This document shows, piece by piece, positions 11,221-22,547 of a DNA stretch of 64,000 nucleotides. The notes beneath the pieces were generated by a model. That model saw only the letters and a list, made by a program, of their open reading frames with translations. It made no database searches and was not told where the DNA came from. Origin of the DNA: Papilionanthe hookeriana x Papilionanthe teres. Its lineage: Eukaryota > Streptophyta > Magnoliopsida > Asparagales > Orchidaceae. The position numbers and the translations under genes are program-made. Numbering within the stretch: position 1 is the stretch's first letter; each line of letters opens with the position of its first letter. Where the stretch lies: NCBI GenBank assembly GCA_022702705.1, contig CM040425.1, positions 3,348,001 to 3,412,000 of the forward strand, read 5' to 3'.

Positions 11221-13785
11221 AGATTTTAAATTTGATTTTAATTATTATTTTAATTTTTAGTTAAGAACTAAATATTATTGAAGTGACTTATTTAGGGATT
11301 TTTAAATTAAAGAATAAATGTCCTCATAATAATATCCCTAATTTAATAATCCAAATTTTAAATATATTCTTTCCAAAATTTAATTTATTTAATTAATTAG
11401 AGTTTCATTTTAATATTTTCAAAGTGTTTAATGGGTTTCTACCCTTTAATTTTCCTCAGTTTCAATCATCCAATAGAAAGTTAAAAAATAAAATATTTTA
11501 TCCTCCATTTTGATTAAACCTAAAGTTTTAATTAAGGGTTAAAATTCTTAATTACCTTTATGCCCTTTTAGGCTTATTTATTTCATAACTCACTAAATTG
11601 AGCTCAAATGAATTTGAAATTTTTATGTCACCTCACTCACATGTCAATTAAGATATTAGAGGAGAAAATATGATTTTTCTGAATTTAATTTTATTTACAT
11701 AATTATTTTTTAGTAAAAAATAGGGGTTTTCAAAGAAAATTCAACAACATGACCAAGGTAAAGTTTCTGTCCATAAGAAAATTATGGAATGTTCCTAGAG
11801 ACCAAAGGACCACTTGAACCAACTTTTGTGATTTTTTGAATTATATTTTATTTATTATAATTATTTTTAGTTTTAGAGTATTAATTAATTTTAAAATAAT
11901 ATAAAAATTGAAAAATAGATTTTATATTTTTCTTAAATTTCTTTGACTTCAAGGAGTCCAGAGAAATAAGTTTTATAATTTTATGATTTTTCTTTGATTT
12001 ATTATAATTATTTTAGTGAAAAAGGTTAAAAATTGATTTTTTAATATTAAAAATTACATTAAGCCTTTAAAATTCAATATCTTATCCTAAGAACTTAGGA
12101 AAAATACTTGGTTTGTTCCTAAGTGATTAGGAGTCAAAATGTAACATTTTTATGATTTTTAATATTTTTGTGATTTTTATTATTTTTAATTATTAAAATA
12201 TTAAAATATTGTGAAAAATCAACTTTTTTAGAAAATTCCAATTTTAATTTTCCTGAACTCCCCTGATTTCAGAGAAGCTCCAAAACCATTTTTGTGAATT
12301 TTTGATAAGTATTTTTGGAGTTATGAATTTTTAAAGTTCCATTTTGTTTATAAGGCTTAATCAATCCATTTGGTGGGGTTAATCAAGTCCAATTGATTTC
12401 AAAATTTTATGTAAGGTTCCTCTAACCCTAAAGAACAATGGAGAATTGTTTTCAAGTCAATTTGGTGTGTGGTTAACCCTAATTAATTCAAATTTAATTT
12501 TGGGAGTTTAGGCCAATTAAGGTTATCATGAATGAATTAACTCAAAATATATTTTTCATAGGGTCCCCTAATCCTAAGAAACATCACCAAATTTTCCTAG
12601 AATTTATTTTACAACATGCTAAATATTAGAATTAAAATACCTAAAATAGTGACATCAACTTGAAAAATCAATAACTCTTCACAGTGATGGCCTCTAACCT
12701 TGAAAAATTCAGGGAATGTTCCCAAGATCAGAGGCTTCAAAAGCACTATAGTCTCATGCCATGGTGAATTGTCTATGCAAATGGAGAATCAAAACATTAG
12801 AAATAGTAAATAAATTATTGAAAATAAAATACTTATCCAATTAACTAGATTTCTTTTCCACATTATTCTCTTCTGTTCACTGAGCAAGAGGGTATTTTTA
12901 TTTTATTTTTGTGATTTTTCTATGAAAAGATATGAATTTTTGAAGTTCTGGTATTTAAATAATTCAAAATATCATAATTTTCTATTTATCCGACTAGCGC
13001 TGCGTCATCCTCGTCCGGATCGAAAGCCCACGCGTCGCTCCATGATTCGCCGCCGCCATCTGACTCAGCGCTCTAGGGGCCCGTGGTTCACGTAACATTC
13101 CGCTGTCCGGCTTGATCTCGACCGTCCGCTTGATACACGTGCGATCCAACAGCTCCTGGTCATCGTCTACGACTGGTGTGCACCCGTGACCATCCACAGT
13201 CAAACCCTAATATCTCTCTCGATTCTCAATGGATTTTTGCGTTCTTACTCTATCGATTCGTCTTGAAGAGACGAACACATCCATACAGTTTATAAGCTAT
13301 GAAATTAACCCAAACAAAAAGGAGAATTGCTGGAAGCTCGGGAGGAAGAATGAATTCATACCTTTGCTCAGAGAAGTGAAGCTTCGATCTGAGGGTTGTG
13401 TCACATTCGATTGAGTCCAAGCAAGCTCCAGATGAAGTCCCTGGCTCTGGGGAATTGTCTAAGTATGAAAGTGACCAAGGCCGATCACAAAGCTTGGAGG
13501 CTGGAAGCAATGGCTGGCCTAGTTAGGGAGCTTTTGCTGGGGAACTTCTCCTCTTGGTCTGGTGAAGGTGTATGGGCAATCAATTTGAAGATTGGCTCAC
13601 TGTGGTGAAGTGTCCTACTTTTAGGTGGATTTTCAACTCAGAAATTGAGCTCTGTTAATGGGGTTTAGGGCAAAGGAACACTGAGGATCAAGCTGCCTGC
13701 AGGTTAGGAGAAGGTCCTGGAGCAATTTTGGCGGAGTTTCCTTAAGGTCCGGTTCATCACCTTGTTTGGCCGAGAGGTGAGTGGG

Positions 13786-13793
13786 TTTAAATA
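13786..13793 (-). promoter_or_regulatory. LTR TATA box of element B
   Basis: Minus-strand TATTTAAA in the context cctctatttaaacccactc, at the place equivalent to TATAAAA at 206 and 55249 in element A. Confidence 0.4.
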
Positions 13794-13900
13794 GAGGTGG
13801 CTGGAGGGCCTCCCAGGGGGGTTTAATTGCTTGGATCCACTGCTCAGGGCAAGGGAAGAACAGCTGCAATGGCCATTTAGGTTGGGATAAGTCAGCTAAT

Positions 13901-15830
13901 ATAAATTGAATTTTTAATTCAAATCAAGCCTCTCGGCCTGGTGGTTTCCGGCGGCTGTGGTGGCTGGCTGGCCAAGCATGGGTCACCCTCAGGGTCAGAG
14001 AGGTCAGGGCTTGAGTTTGGTGCCAACAATTGGCTTTGGACATGTGTAAAGGAGTTGGATTTTAATGGCATGGGGAGAAGTTTATTTTGGGTTCAAATGG
14101 GTCAGCCCATGGTTTTGGGCTTGGTGCACCACCCAAGGCCTGTATCTAGGCTGAAAAGATTCATTTGGGTCAGCCAAGAGGAAATGGTGTAGTCTCCATC
14201 AAGGATTAGGTGGCTAACTTGGTTTAGTGTGTATCATGGATGAAGTTAAAAAAGCTTAAGGAAGGCTTAAGAAAGGGGCCCCTCCATTTTCCATAAATGA
14301 CATGGTGAGGTGTCAAAATTCTCATGGCTTAATATGGCTTGTAAATGGCTCACATTTGGCTAACATTTGGCTTGGAAAAGGTTGTCTTGTTTCATGAAAA
14401 AGGATTTTAAGGATTTTTGGTATTTAGGGGTAATTTGGCCCATGACTTAGTTTAGAAAAGTTCAATGATGAATTTGAAACATAGGGAGTGATTTAATTAA
14501 ATGGATGATGAGATGAAAGTGTCATGTAGGCTTTGGATTGATTTTGGGTTTTTTGAAATCATTTTGGGTGGGCTTTTAAAGTGGTTTAAGGAAGTGGGCT
14601 TTTGGATTTAAAGTAAATTTAGGATGAAAATTTTGTAAAGGATTGTGCCAAATAAATGTTGCAATTGGTTTAGGGATGTGTCATGAGTGGTTTGGAATCA
14701 ATTTGGTGTGATTTGGAGTAGAATTAGGTTGAATTTGGGCTTTTTTGGTAAAGGGGCCAAGGTGGGCCAAATTGGGTTAACTTGGGCTAAGGTTGGGCTA
14801 AGGTTGAATTTGGTGTAAAATTAATGTTGGGAAATTTTTATGGGAGTGTTACAAAGAGTTTTCAACTTTGGTTGGGCTCTAATTTTGGGATTTGGGCCTA
14901 TTTGGGTTAGGTTTGGGCTTAGGTCAATTGGGGTGGTTTGGTTTGACATTGGGTTCACTTGGGTTAAAAATGGGTCAAATTGGGGGTTTTAGTAAAAGTG
15001 GGGTAAATTGTCAAAATTGGCCCATGGTGTAGTTGAACAAAATTAAATTAGGAATATTTGGGATTTTCTGGAATTTTCTGGGAGTTTTTAGAATTTTTGG
15101 ATTTTTGGGGTAAAAGGGTATTTTGGTAATTTGGGGGGGGGTTAGGGATATTTTTGGAAATTTTGGTATTTTTGGCCAAAGATGGTCAATTTGAGTGGTG
15201 GGAAGTGTTTAGGGTTAATTTTGAGAGATCTTGGGTAATTTAGGTAACTTTGCAAATTTTGGGTCATTTCAAGGGTATTCGGTAGGTTTGGTGGGTCCGG
15301 GGCCCCGGGGGTCAAAAAATTGAAATTTTGGAAAAATGCAGATTGATCAAGTGTGAGTAAAATGGAATGACTTTGGTTGAGCCATGAAGCCACATTAAGC
15401 CCATATGAGCCATGAGAGGACTCATTTGAGGCATTCACTATGTTGTTCCTAACCCTCTTACGCAGGGGCTTAGGGGTTAAGGACCATCCATATGAATTAC
15501 CTACATGAGTCGTGAAGTCAAGTTGGGTGAGAGTGTGGTTTTAGGACTTGGAATGTGTGTGAGAGTGTAGTGTATGTGCAAGCCAACCCTCACTGGACCG
15601 GCTATCCGGGGTATTCCTAAGGCCAAAAAGTCCTATAGGGAACTCATCCTTTAAACCTCCACAATTGATTTCAACCCTCAAGGTGATTAGGGGTCTACAA
15701 TCAAGCTTGTGGGGTTTGCAGGGAGTTAAGAAGTAGTTTGAATTTTTAAATGGTGGGTTCCATTTCTAGTCCTCTAAGATTAGTCAAAGGAAAAGCCTAA
15801 GGCTAGATCCTAAGTACTAAAGAGAGAAGC
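13901..15830 (-). other. U3-like region of element B, G/T-rich on the plus strand
   Basis: No protein-coding signal. The plus strand is rich in ggg/ttt words such as tttgggtt; the equivalent A region at 53201-55040 is rich in aaa/ccc words, as expected for the reverse orientation. It probably includes U3 of the LTR. No clear polypurine tract or LTR start was found. Open frames at 13941-14192 and 15142-15438 are compositional. Confidence 0.5.
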
Positions 15831-16060
15831 AAAAGACCTCACCAAAATTGAGGTCAACAAATGGACCCCCAATAGGTGTGGTGTGCTAACCAAGCACACC
15901 GCACGTATTGGCGTTGACCGAAGAGATCAACAAAACCAACACAGATGTCCAAGTGAAAAACTTAGGACAAAGTTGAAGAATTTCCGCTGGGGAGTATCAG
16001 GTACATTTCCAAGACTGGAGATTCCTGAACTCTCGCTGGGGATGGGAAGGAGGTGAACTC
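15831..16060 (+). other. Leader-like module in antisense to element B
   Basis: On the plus strand, opposite to B, a gacctca/tgaggtc hairpin (about 15836-15855) is followed by acccccaataggtgtggt (15865-15882), then two PBS-like pieces, tccgctggggag near 15985 and ctcgctggggat near 16035. The leader of A at 5289-5326 has the same hairpin-plus-motif pair in sense. Element A has the module at the same place near its own 3' end (52985-53200). Confidence 0.55.
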
Positions 16061-16189
16061 CAAATCACAAGATCTGGGGAATTCGATTTAGATTTCATTT
16101 TACTTTTAAATTTCAAGTTTCAATGTGTGAGTTTAGATTTCGATTTGTTCCGAGTTTCAATTTCGATTAAAGTTTAATTTAAAATCAAC

Positions 16190-17500
16190 TTGAGGAAATT
16201 TTGGATTTGAAATTTGGATTTGAAATGAGAATTGAAGCCCGGGTTTCAACATCCGGATTGCGAAGAGAACCGGAATTTAGGCACCAGACCTCGGAGTGAG
16301 AATCATAGTTTAAGTATCGAAGGAAAAAAGGATGACAATACGAATTTAGGTACTGATCTCGAGAGAGTGAGATTTTAAATTTAAGTATCAAACCTGAAAG
16401 AGAATCGAAATTTAGGTATCAATCTCGGAAAGAGAGACGGAATTTAGGTACCGACCTCGAAATGTGAACCGAAATTTAGGTACCAGTCTCGAAAGTTGTG
16501 AATCGAAATTTAGGTATCAATTTGGATGAGAGTCGGAATTTAGGTACCGACCTTGAAAGAAGAGAACTGGAATTTGGTACCAGTCTCGAAAGAGAGGATT
16601 GAAATTTGGTATCAACCTCGAAAGAGAATCGAAATTTAGATATCGATCTCGAATGAGAGTCGGAATTTAGGTACCGACCTCAAAGGAAGAGAACTGAAAT
16701 TTGGTACCAGTCTCGGAAATTTAGAATTGAAATTTAGGTATCAATTCGAAAGAGAGTCGGAATTTGGTACCGACCTCTAAGGAAGAGAACTGGAATTTGG
16801 TACCAGTCTCGGAAATTTAGAATTGAAATTTAGGTATCAATCTCGAAAGATGGGAATCAGAATTTAGGTACTGATCCCAGAATGAGAATTGGAATTTAGG
16901 TACCAGTCTCGAGAGTTGAGAATTGAAATTTAGGTATCAATTCGAAAGAGAATCAAAATTTAGGTATCGATCTTGAAAGATGGGAATCGAATTTAGTATC
17001 GATCCCGAATGAGAACCGGAATTTAGGTACCAGTCTCGAGAGTTGAGAATTGAAATTTAGGTATCAATTCGAAAGAGAATCGAAATTTAGGTATCGATCT
17101 CGAAAGATGGGAATTAGAATTTAGGTACTGATCCCAGAATGAGAACTGGAATTTAGGTACTAGTCTCGCGAGTTTGAGAATTGAAATTTAGGTATCAATT
17201 CGAAAGAGAATTGAAATTTAGGTATAGATCTCGGAAAGATGGGAATCAGAATTTAGGTACTGATCCCAGAATGAGAACTGGAATTTATGTACCAGTCTCG
17301 AGAGTTTGAGAATTGAAATTTAGGTATCAATTCGAAAGAGAATCGAAATTTAGGTATCTATCTCGAAAGATGGGAATCAAAATTTTGGTACTGATCCCAG
17401 AATGAGAACTGGAATTTAGGTACCGACCTCGAAAGTTCGAAAGAGGACTAGAAGTTAGGCTCAGCCTCGAAGAGAACCGGAAGTTAGGCTCCAGTCTCGA
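16190..17500. repeat. Tandem repeat array in the 3' region of B
   Basis: Some forty imperfect units of roughly 28-35 bp built round aatttaggtac plus ctcgaaag or ctcgagag. Variants alternate between ggtaccag, ggtatcaa and ggtaccgac types, giving a higher-order period. The repeat lies between the AlkB-like ORF and the LTR, where Tat/Ogre elements are known to carry tandem repeats. It is not CRISPR-like: there are no unique spacers. Confidence 0.85.
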
Positions 17501-18256
17501 TGATTTATCTGTATGAAGAGGGACCCAGTCTCATGCCATCAGAACCAAATCGAACAAAGTTCGTGGCTCGGTGTCAATAGAACTAGTCTATCCTCTAAAA
17601 CACAGAGGAAAGAGAACTGAAAGGAGCTGGTAAGTGTACCAAGCTGAAAAGACTTGACTTAGCAATAAGTCAAGGAAAATATTCAAATTTCAAAAGAGTT
17701 TCAAACAGATTTCGATTGAGGAAAGAACAGAAAGGTTCAAATCAGAGGATTCAGATCGGAATTCAATTTGAGATTTAGATTCGTTTTGTTTGTCCTTTAA
17801 CGATCCCATTTTATTTTATTTTTGTTTATTTAGTGTTCATGTGAATTTGAAGTTCATTTTAATATTCAGATTTTTAGGAAAAGTTCTCATTTATTTTCTT
17901 TTCTTTTCTGTTCTTCGTTCAAAGTTCATTTAACTCTAATGGCGTTTCCCAGTCAATTTACACAAAAAGAGGTGAAGACAAAATATGACGTAGTCGTTTT
18001 CATTCCAACTTGCTAAAAATACATCATACAACTTGATCTAATCCTGATGACATTTTTCTCGGAAATTTTATGTCTCATACAATCCATGTAAATCCAAAAC
18101 GGATTGTGTAAGATTCTTGTTGATCCATCCAAAAGCGTCTGTCAAAAAATCCATGTCTGAATAGTAGAAACATGGGCAATAACATCACCTTCCAAGCCAC
18201 CCTTGGCAAGAATGCTGCATGAATGTGTATTGGAGGTGTGCTATTTCCCATGTAAC
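17501..18256 (-). other. 3' untranslated region of B after the AlkB-like ORF
   Basis: No coding signal. It includes a minus-strand purine-rich stretch near 17895-17920 and a conserved patch near 17980-18000 (tatgacgtagtcgttt) also seen after the AlkB-like ORF of A near 37912-37930. Confidence 0.55.
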
Positions 18257-19742
18257 TCACAGCTCGTAGGGCCGGAGACTCTCCAATTCTGGATCTGGCT
18301 GAAAGTGGTAAGGCATTTTTCTGTCGTCCATTCTTCTAAAAGTAACTGAGATCTGCTCCATGGGCACTCTTGGAATGCAATGCTTCGCAACGTCTCGCTC
18401 CGTTTCCTTTTAATACCAGGACGGAACTTACCGGTAGTGGTATCTCCACCGGCCCTCGAAACTCACCGGGGCCTGCAATCCGGAGGTTAGATCCGAACAT
18501 GATGTTGCACTGGTTGACGAATGACAATGTGCAGAAGGGTCTAACAAAGTCATGATGGTCTATATGTGGAGGTATGCAGTTGCCTTCCTTGTAGATGTTA
18601 ATAATGCAATTGTTGGGTATGCAACTGCAGCAATACCCTCCATGTTATCATCCTTTTCACCATCCTCTTAATGATTCTTAGCATCGGATCCACTTCACTG
18701 TGACGGAGTATCCCTGGTGGATTTCCTTTTATGTCTATGGCAAAATTGTAGCAACATCCGCATTGGATTGTAACTCTTCCTTTTCCTGGCATCCACCTTC
18801 GGGGTTCTGAATATGTCTTTTCTCTCAGGGGCCAGCTCGACCCATTTTCTGTAATTCGAGGATGTATTCTACAATTTGTTGTTGCTCATAATCTGAGAAC
18901 ACATCTGTATGCAGCTCAAGGCCCTCCAAGATGTTGACCCTCTTGTTTCCGATTCTTTCAATTTATTCAAAGGTTTTCTTCTCAACTAGTTGCATTTTCT
19001 CCAGCTCGTATTCCGGGATTATCTGAAGTCCTCGGTGTCTAGTAACATACTGCGGGATGTATGGCTCAACCCCAACACGTTCTTCTACATGTCTCGGCTC
19101 CTCGGGGATAGTCTCTATAGGGACATCCTCCGGGGTTGCTTTCGCAACAAGACTCTTCGGATCCGGTACATCTGCTCGGCGTCGAGGTACTGACTCTATT
19201 TCTGCTTTTCTTGGTATTTCTCTTATTTGTTCCGATTTTCTTGGAATTGACTTTCTTCTTTCTGGTTCTTGACGAACCGGTCTCCTTGGAGCACTTGCAC
19301 TAACGGTATCCACTGTCTGTTTATGTTGATCTTCTGCTAACTTGGTCAACATTTTGTGAATGTGACGATTCTTATTTCTTCGCTGGGTAGCAGTGAGAGT
19401 AGCTCTCCTTACCCTTTAAATTTCTGCGGGCGCGGCGCTGACAAGCCTACCCTCTGCTGTGGCAACCATGGACTTAACTTTCTTATCTTCTCCGGTTGTG
19501 TGCGAGGCGTTTGCTTTTCTTTTCTTGGTGCTGGAATGGTGGCTCGGGCCACCCATTTTCATCACTGTCTGGCTGTGAAGTTCTTCTCGATCAATTGGGA
19601 TCCAATCATTTTCTTCGTATTGTAAGCCGACTGGTGTGAAGTCTGAGTCAATCTCTATCACTGCTCCATCCCTCACCCTCTTGTCATCAAGTGCTAGACT
19701 CACGCCATTTCTAAAGTTTAAAACCAACCACCCGTTCGACAT
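18257..19742 (-). pseudogene. AlkB-like (ALKBH9/10-type) 2OG-Fe(II) oxygenase ORF of element B
   Basis: The ORF follows integrase on the same strand after a 299-base gap. The start is MSNGWLVLNF at 19742, matched by MSSGRLVLSF in element A. The N-terminal third is charged and looks disordered (RRPVRQEPERRKS, then PEYELEKMQLVEKK). The catalytic half follows: EGLELHTDVFSDYEQ, then KGRVTIQCGCCYNFA, GNPPGILRHSEVDP, and CIIN.YKEGNCIPPHIDHHDF. Iron ligands: His at 18564-18566 and Asp at 18558-18560 of the HID motif, and a distal His at 18380-18382 in DVAKHC. The C-terminal VTFRR carries the oxoglutarate-type arginine. Plant ALKBH9/10 proteins remove m6A from RNA and share these blocks. There is one in-frame stop near 18950 and frameshifts near 19410, 18835, 18640 and 18405, so this copy is dead. 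Demethylase activity in an intact relative is inference. Confidence 0.85.
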
Positions 19743-20041
19743 TTCCCTGCGAAAAAAATAAGGAAAAGATTAGGGGCTGTACTAAGAACAAGAACAATAA
19801 GAAAAAACACTTAAAAATTCTTATTCCCTTCTTTTAAATTTAAAGAAAGTAGGAAGAGATGAGAAAATATCAGGAATGAATGGATTTAAAAGGAAAGATT
19901 GACATTTTATTATTACGATTTCCTATGTTTTTTTTTAACATTTTCGTTGATGAGATTTTTTTTATCATTCATTTTATTCTGTTTGGGTTCGGACCTAATC
20001 ACAAAGTGATTACTTCACCCGCGTTTCTAGTGGATAAGATT
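19743..20041 (-). other. Spacer between integrase and the AlkB-like ORF of B
   Basis: About 300 bases, A/T-rich, with no frame. It could hold a splice or internal start signal for the downstream ORF, but none is clear. Confidence 0.4.
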
Positions 20042-21341
20042 CTACTTTAGAGGCCACCCTTTGAAACATCGAGTCGCGTAATACTTCTTTAAATACCATC
20101 CATCGATTGGAAGCATGGGTCGTTCTCCACGGCAATTCACAAGCCGGTAGGAACCTCCCGAGTAGTCCGTCTCGACCACGAATGGCCCTTCCCATGTTGG
20201 TTCAAATTTACCACCTATCTTGCGATGTGCAAGAATAGGTCTTCCGAGAACCAAAACCAAGTCACCGACTTTGAATGTCCCGGGACTGGACTAATTTATC
20301 ATGGGCCTGGATCATCTTGGCTTGATACAGTTCCAAATTCTCGCCGTGCTGAAAGTCTTTTCCCTTCCAAGCTTTCTAACTATTCCGGCCGTAGTCCGGC
20401 ATTTTCTTCTGTAGTGATCTTTTCTGCAATCGCAATTCGGAGTGACGGAAGCCGAACTTCCGAGGGCAAGACGGCCTTGGACCCGTACACTAAAGCGTAA
20501 GGCGTAGACTGAGTAGGAGTCCTAAAAGTCATCCTGTAGGCCCATAAGGCTTCTAATAACTTTTCGTGCCAATTTCTCTTGTTGTTATCCAAAGTTTTCT
20601 TTAAAATTTTAACGAGAGTTTTATTAAAAGCCTCGGCCAGGCCGTTTTCTCTTGGGTAGTAGATCGTTGAGTATCACCAATCGATCCCGTGTCTTCTAAC
20701 AAAATTGTTGATCTTTGTACTCTTGAATGCAGACCCATTATCTGAAATGATCCTGTGTGGTACTCCAAAACGGTAGACGACTTGGTTCTTAAAAATTGCA
20801 AGCACGTGGTGTGCCTTCACTTCTCCGAGTGGTATAGCTCGCCCATTTAGAAAAGTAGTCACGTAGCCGCAAGAATGAAGTGATGTCCTCTTGAAGAATG
20901 CAGCTCTATCGGACCCACTATATCTGTGCCCCAAAACTCAAATGACCACGATACGATTGTCGGATGTAGCACATTTGGAGGTTGATGCAGAACCACTCCA
21001 TGCACTTGGCACTGGTGACAACTTTTGGAAACTTTCATACAGTCGGTCATCATTGAGGGACAGTAGTACCCTAGTCTTTTAATCTTCATTTTTATTTTCG
21101 GACCCGACTGATGAGCGCCACAAAGTCTTGAATGTACTTCTTTAACAATTTCACGAGCCTCGGACCCGCTCAGGCATCTTAGCCACATCTGATCGAAAGA
21201 CCTTCTGTATAATGTATTGTTTATTAATGCGTAAGACAGAGTTTTTTCTCCGATTCGATGAGCTAACGACTTATCGTTAAGCGTGTTTCTCGTCCGCAAG
21301 TAGTCTCATTAATGGCCGCCGCCGATCTTCCGTATTTTCCG
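20042..21341 (-). pseudogene. int: Integrase of element B
   Basis: Inserts element cDNA into the host genome. The N-terminal zinc finger reads VHSRLCGAH...CHQCQ, giving the H-H-C-C set within 21134-21006. The catalytic core has the first Asp in WGTDIVGP near 20922, the second in ISDNGSAF near 20735 and the Glu in GLAEAFNKTL near 20635. The core continues with ALWAYRMTFRTPTQSTPYALVYG. The C-terminal domain holds GGKFEPTWEGPFVV...GSYRL at about 20190-20120. Several frameshifts and stops break it, for instance near 20900 and 20310. Confidence 0.85.
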
Positions 21342-22547
21342 TCACCGCCGCAATTGTTTCTTCGCTTTTCTCGCCGATTTATGTATTGTATCCATGTCGA
21401 GCCGTGATAGGACCCGTCTTCCTTGAACTGACACTTCAACTGACTCATCCTGCAAGCAGGCAAATTCCTTTGCAAGGCGGGCTAGCGCATCGGCGAGAGC
21501 ATTTTCTCTTCTGGGAATCTTGTAGATTGCTACGTTTGGAATTTGTTCCAACAATTTCAAGGCATACTGAAAGTACTGCTCGAGTCTTGGCTTTAAAATT
21601 CTGTACTGTCTGGCGACCTGTTGAATGATCAACTGCGAATCTCCATATATGTTGATGTCCGTTATTCCCATCTGAATGGTTAATTCTAGTCTTGTTATGG
21701 GGGCTTCGTATTCTGCCTCGTTGTTTGTACATGGTTCTGTTAAGTGGTAGGAGAACCTTAACATTCCCCGCTCCGGTGTTATAAAGATTAGTCCGATTCC
21801 TGCCTTACCGGGCACTATCGTTTGCGATTCTTTGTCCTTCTGTGCTGAGGATGCACCGTCAAAGTATTGTTCCCAACGTCGATCATCGGGGTCTTCTAGG
21901 CTTATTATCTGCTCGTCAGGAAAATCGTCGTCGAGAGGCAAATCCGCTGGCAAAGGGTGTGCTGCGAGAAAGTCTGTTAGTGCTTGTCCCTTTACGGTGC
22001 GAAGAGGAACGAAAGTTATGTCGAATTGCAATAGTATTATCGACCACCTGGCAAGTCTGCCAGAAAGTGTCGGTCGGGTCATCAAGTATTGCAACGGATT
22101 AACTCTCGAATTAAGGTTGACCTTATGAGAAAGCATGTAATGCCTGAGCTTTTGAGCGGCGAAGATCAGGGCCAAAAAATGCTTCTTAATCTGAGGATAC
22201 TTTACTTCCGTTGGGATTAGACAACGGCTTTGGTAGTAGAGAGCGTTTTCTTTTCCCTCGTTATTGACCTGGGCTAGCAGGGCTCCGAGAGAGTCGTCTA
22301 AAGCTGCAGTATATAGTATCAACGGTCTACCTGAGACTGGGGCTGCTAAGACAGGAGGTGTCATTAAATATTGCTTAACGTCCTTAAAAGCCCGCTGGCA
22401 TTTCTCATCCCAAATGAATTTGGCGTCCTTCTTAACCAATGCCGAGAAGGGCTGACACCTACCTGACAAGTTCGAGATAAAGCGTCGAAGATATGCCAAC
22501 TTCCCATGAAAGGATCGTAGTTGTTTCAAAGTTTTGGGAGGAGGCAT
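21342..22547 (-). pseudogene. Dual RNase H region of element B (degenerate gRH plus archaeal-type aRH)
   Basis: An unbroken 401-codon frame covering the RT-linked RNase H and a second one. The first (about residues 60-200) has lost the usual catalytic Asp context, reading LYTAALDDSLGALLAQ where Athila copies here read MCDASDYAI. The second (about residues 224-360) has WEQYFDGASS with Asp230, NNEAEYEA with Glu279, YGDSQLI with Asp302 and NALADALA with Asp353, a complete RNase H set. Two RNase H domains in this order are diagnostic of the Tat lineage. It degrades the RNA strand of the RNA:DNA hybrid during reverse transcription. Confidence 0.88.

Larger units (their letters stand above)
9121..13900 (-). 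repeat. 3' LTR of element B (R/U5 and part of U3)
   Basis: Reverse-complement match to 1-5061 of element A. For example, the sequence around 9890-9950 mirrors 3858-3917. The 3' end is at the TG of tgtcggcata (9121); a TG at 9118 is an alternative. Divergence from A is clearly greater than between the two LTRs of A. The 5' boundary is not found: similarity to the 53 kb region of A continues past 13900, and without the start of A I cannot say where the LTR begins. Confidence 0.75.

Noticed and set aside
13229..14192. Cluster of frames on both strands suggesting a small host gene
   Set aside because: The stretch is the reverse of the LTR region of A near 1-800 plus U3; the frames are not conserved between copies.
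16190..17500. CRISPR-like or minisatellite gene coding repeats
   Set aside because: Units are contiguous with no unique spacers, and the setting is a plant retrotransposon 3' region.
18257..19742. AlkB domain as a host ALKBH gene with introns
   Set aside because: It is intronless, follows integrase directly, and is found in the same place in a second element with the same N-terminal extension.
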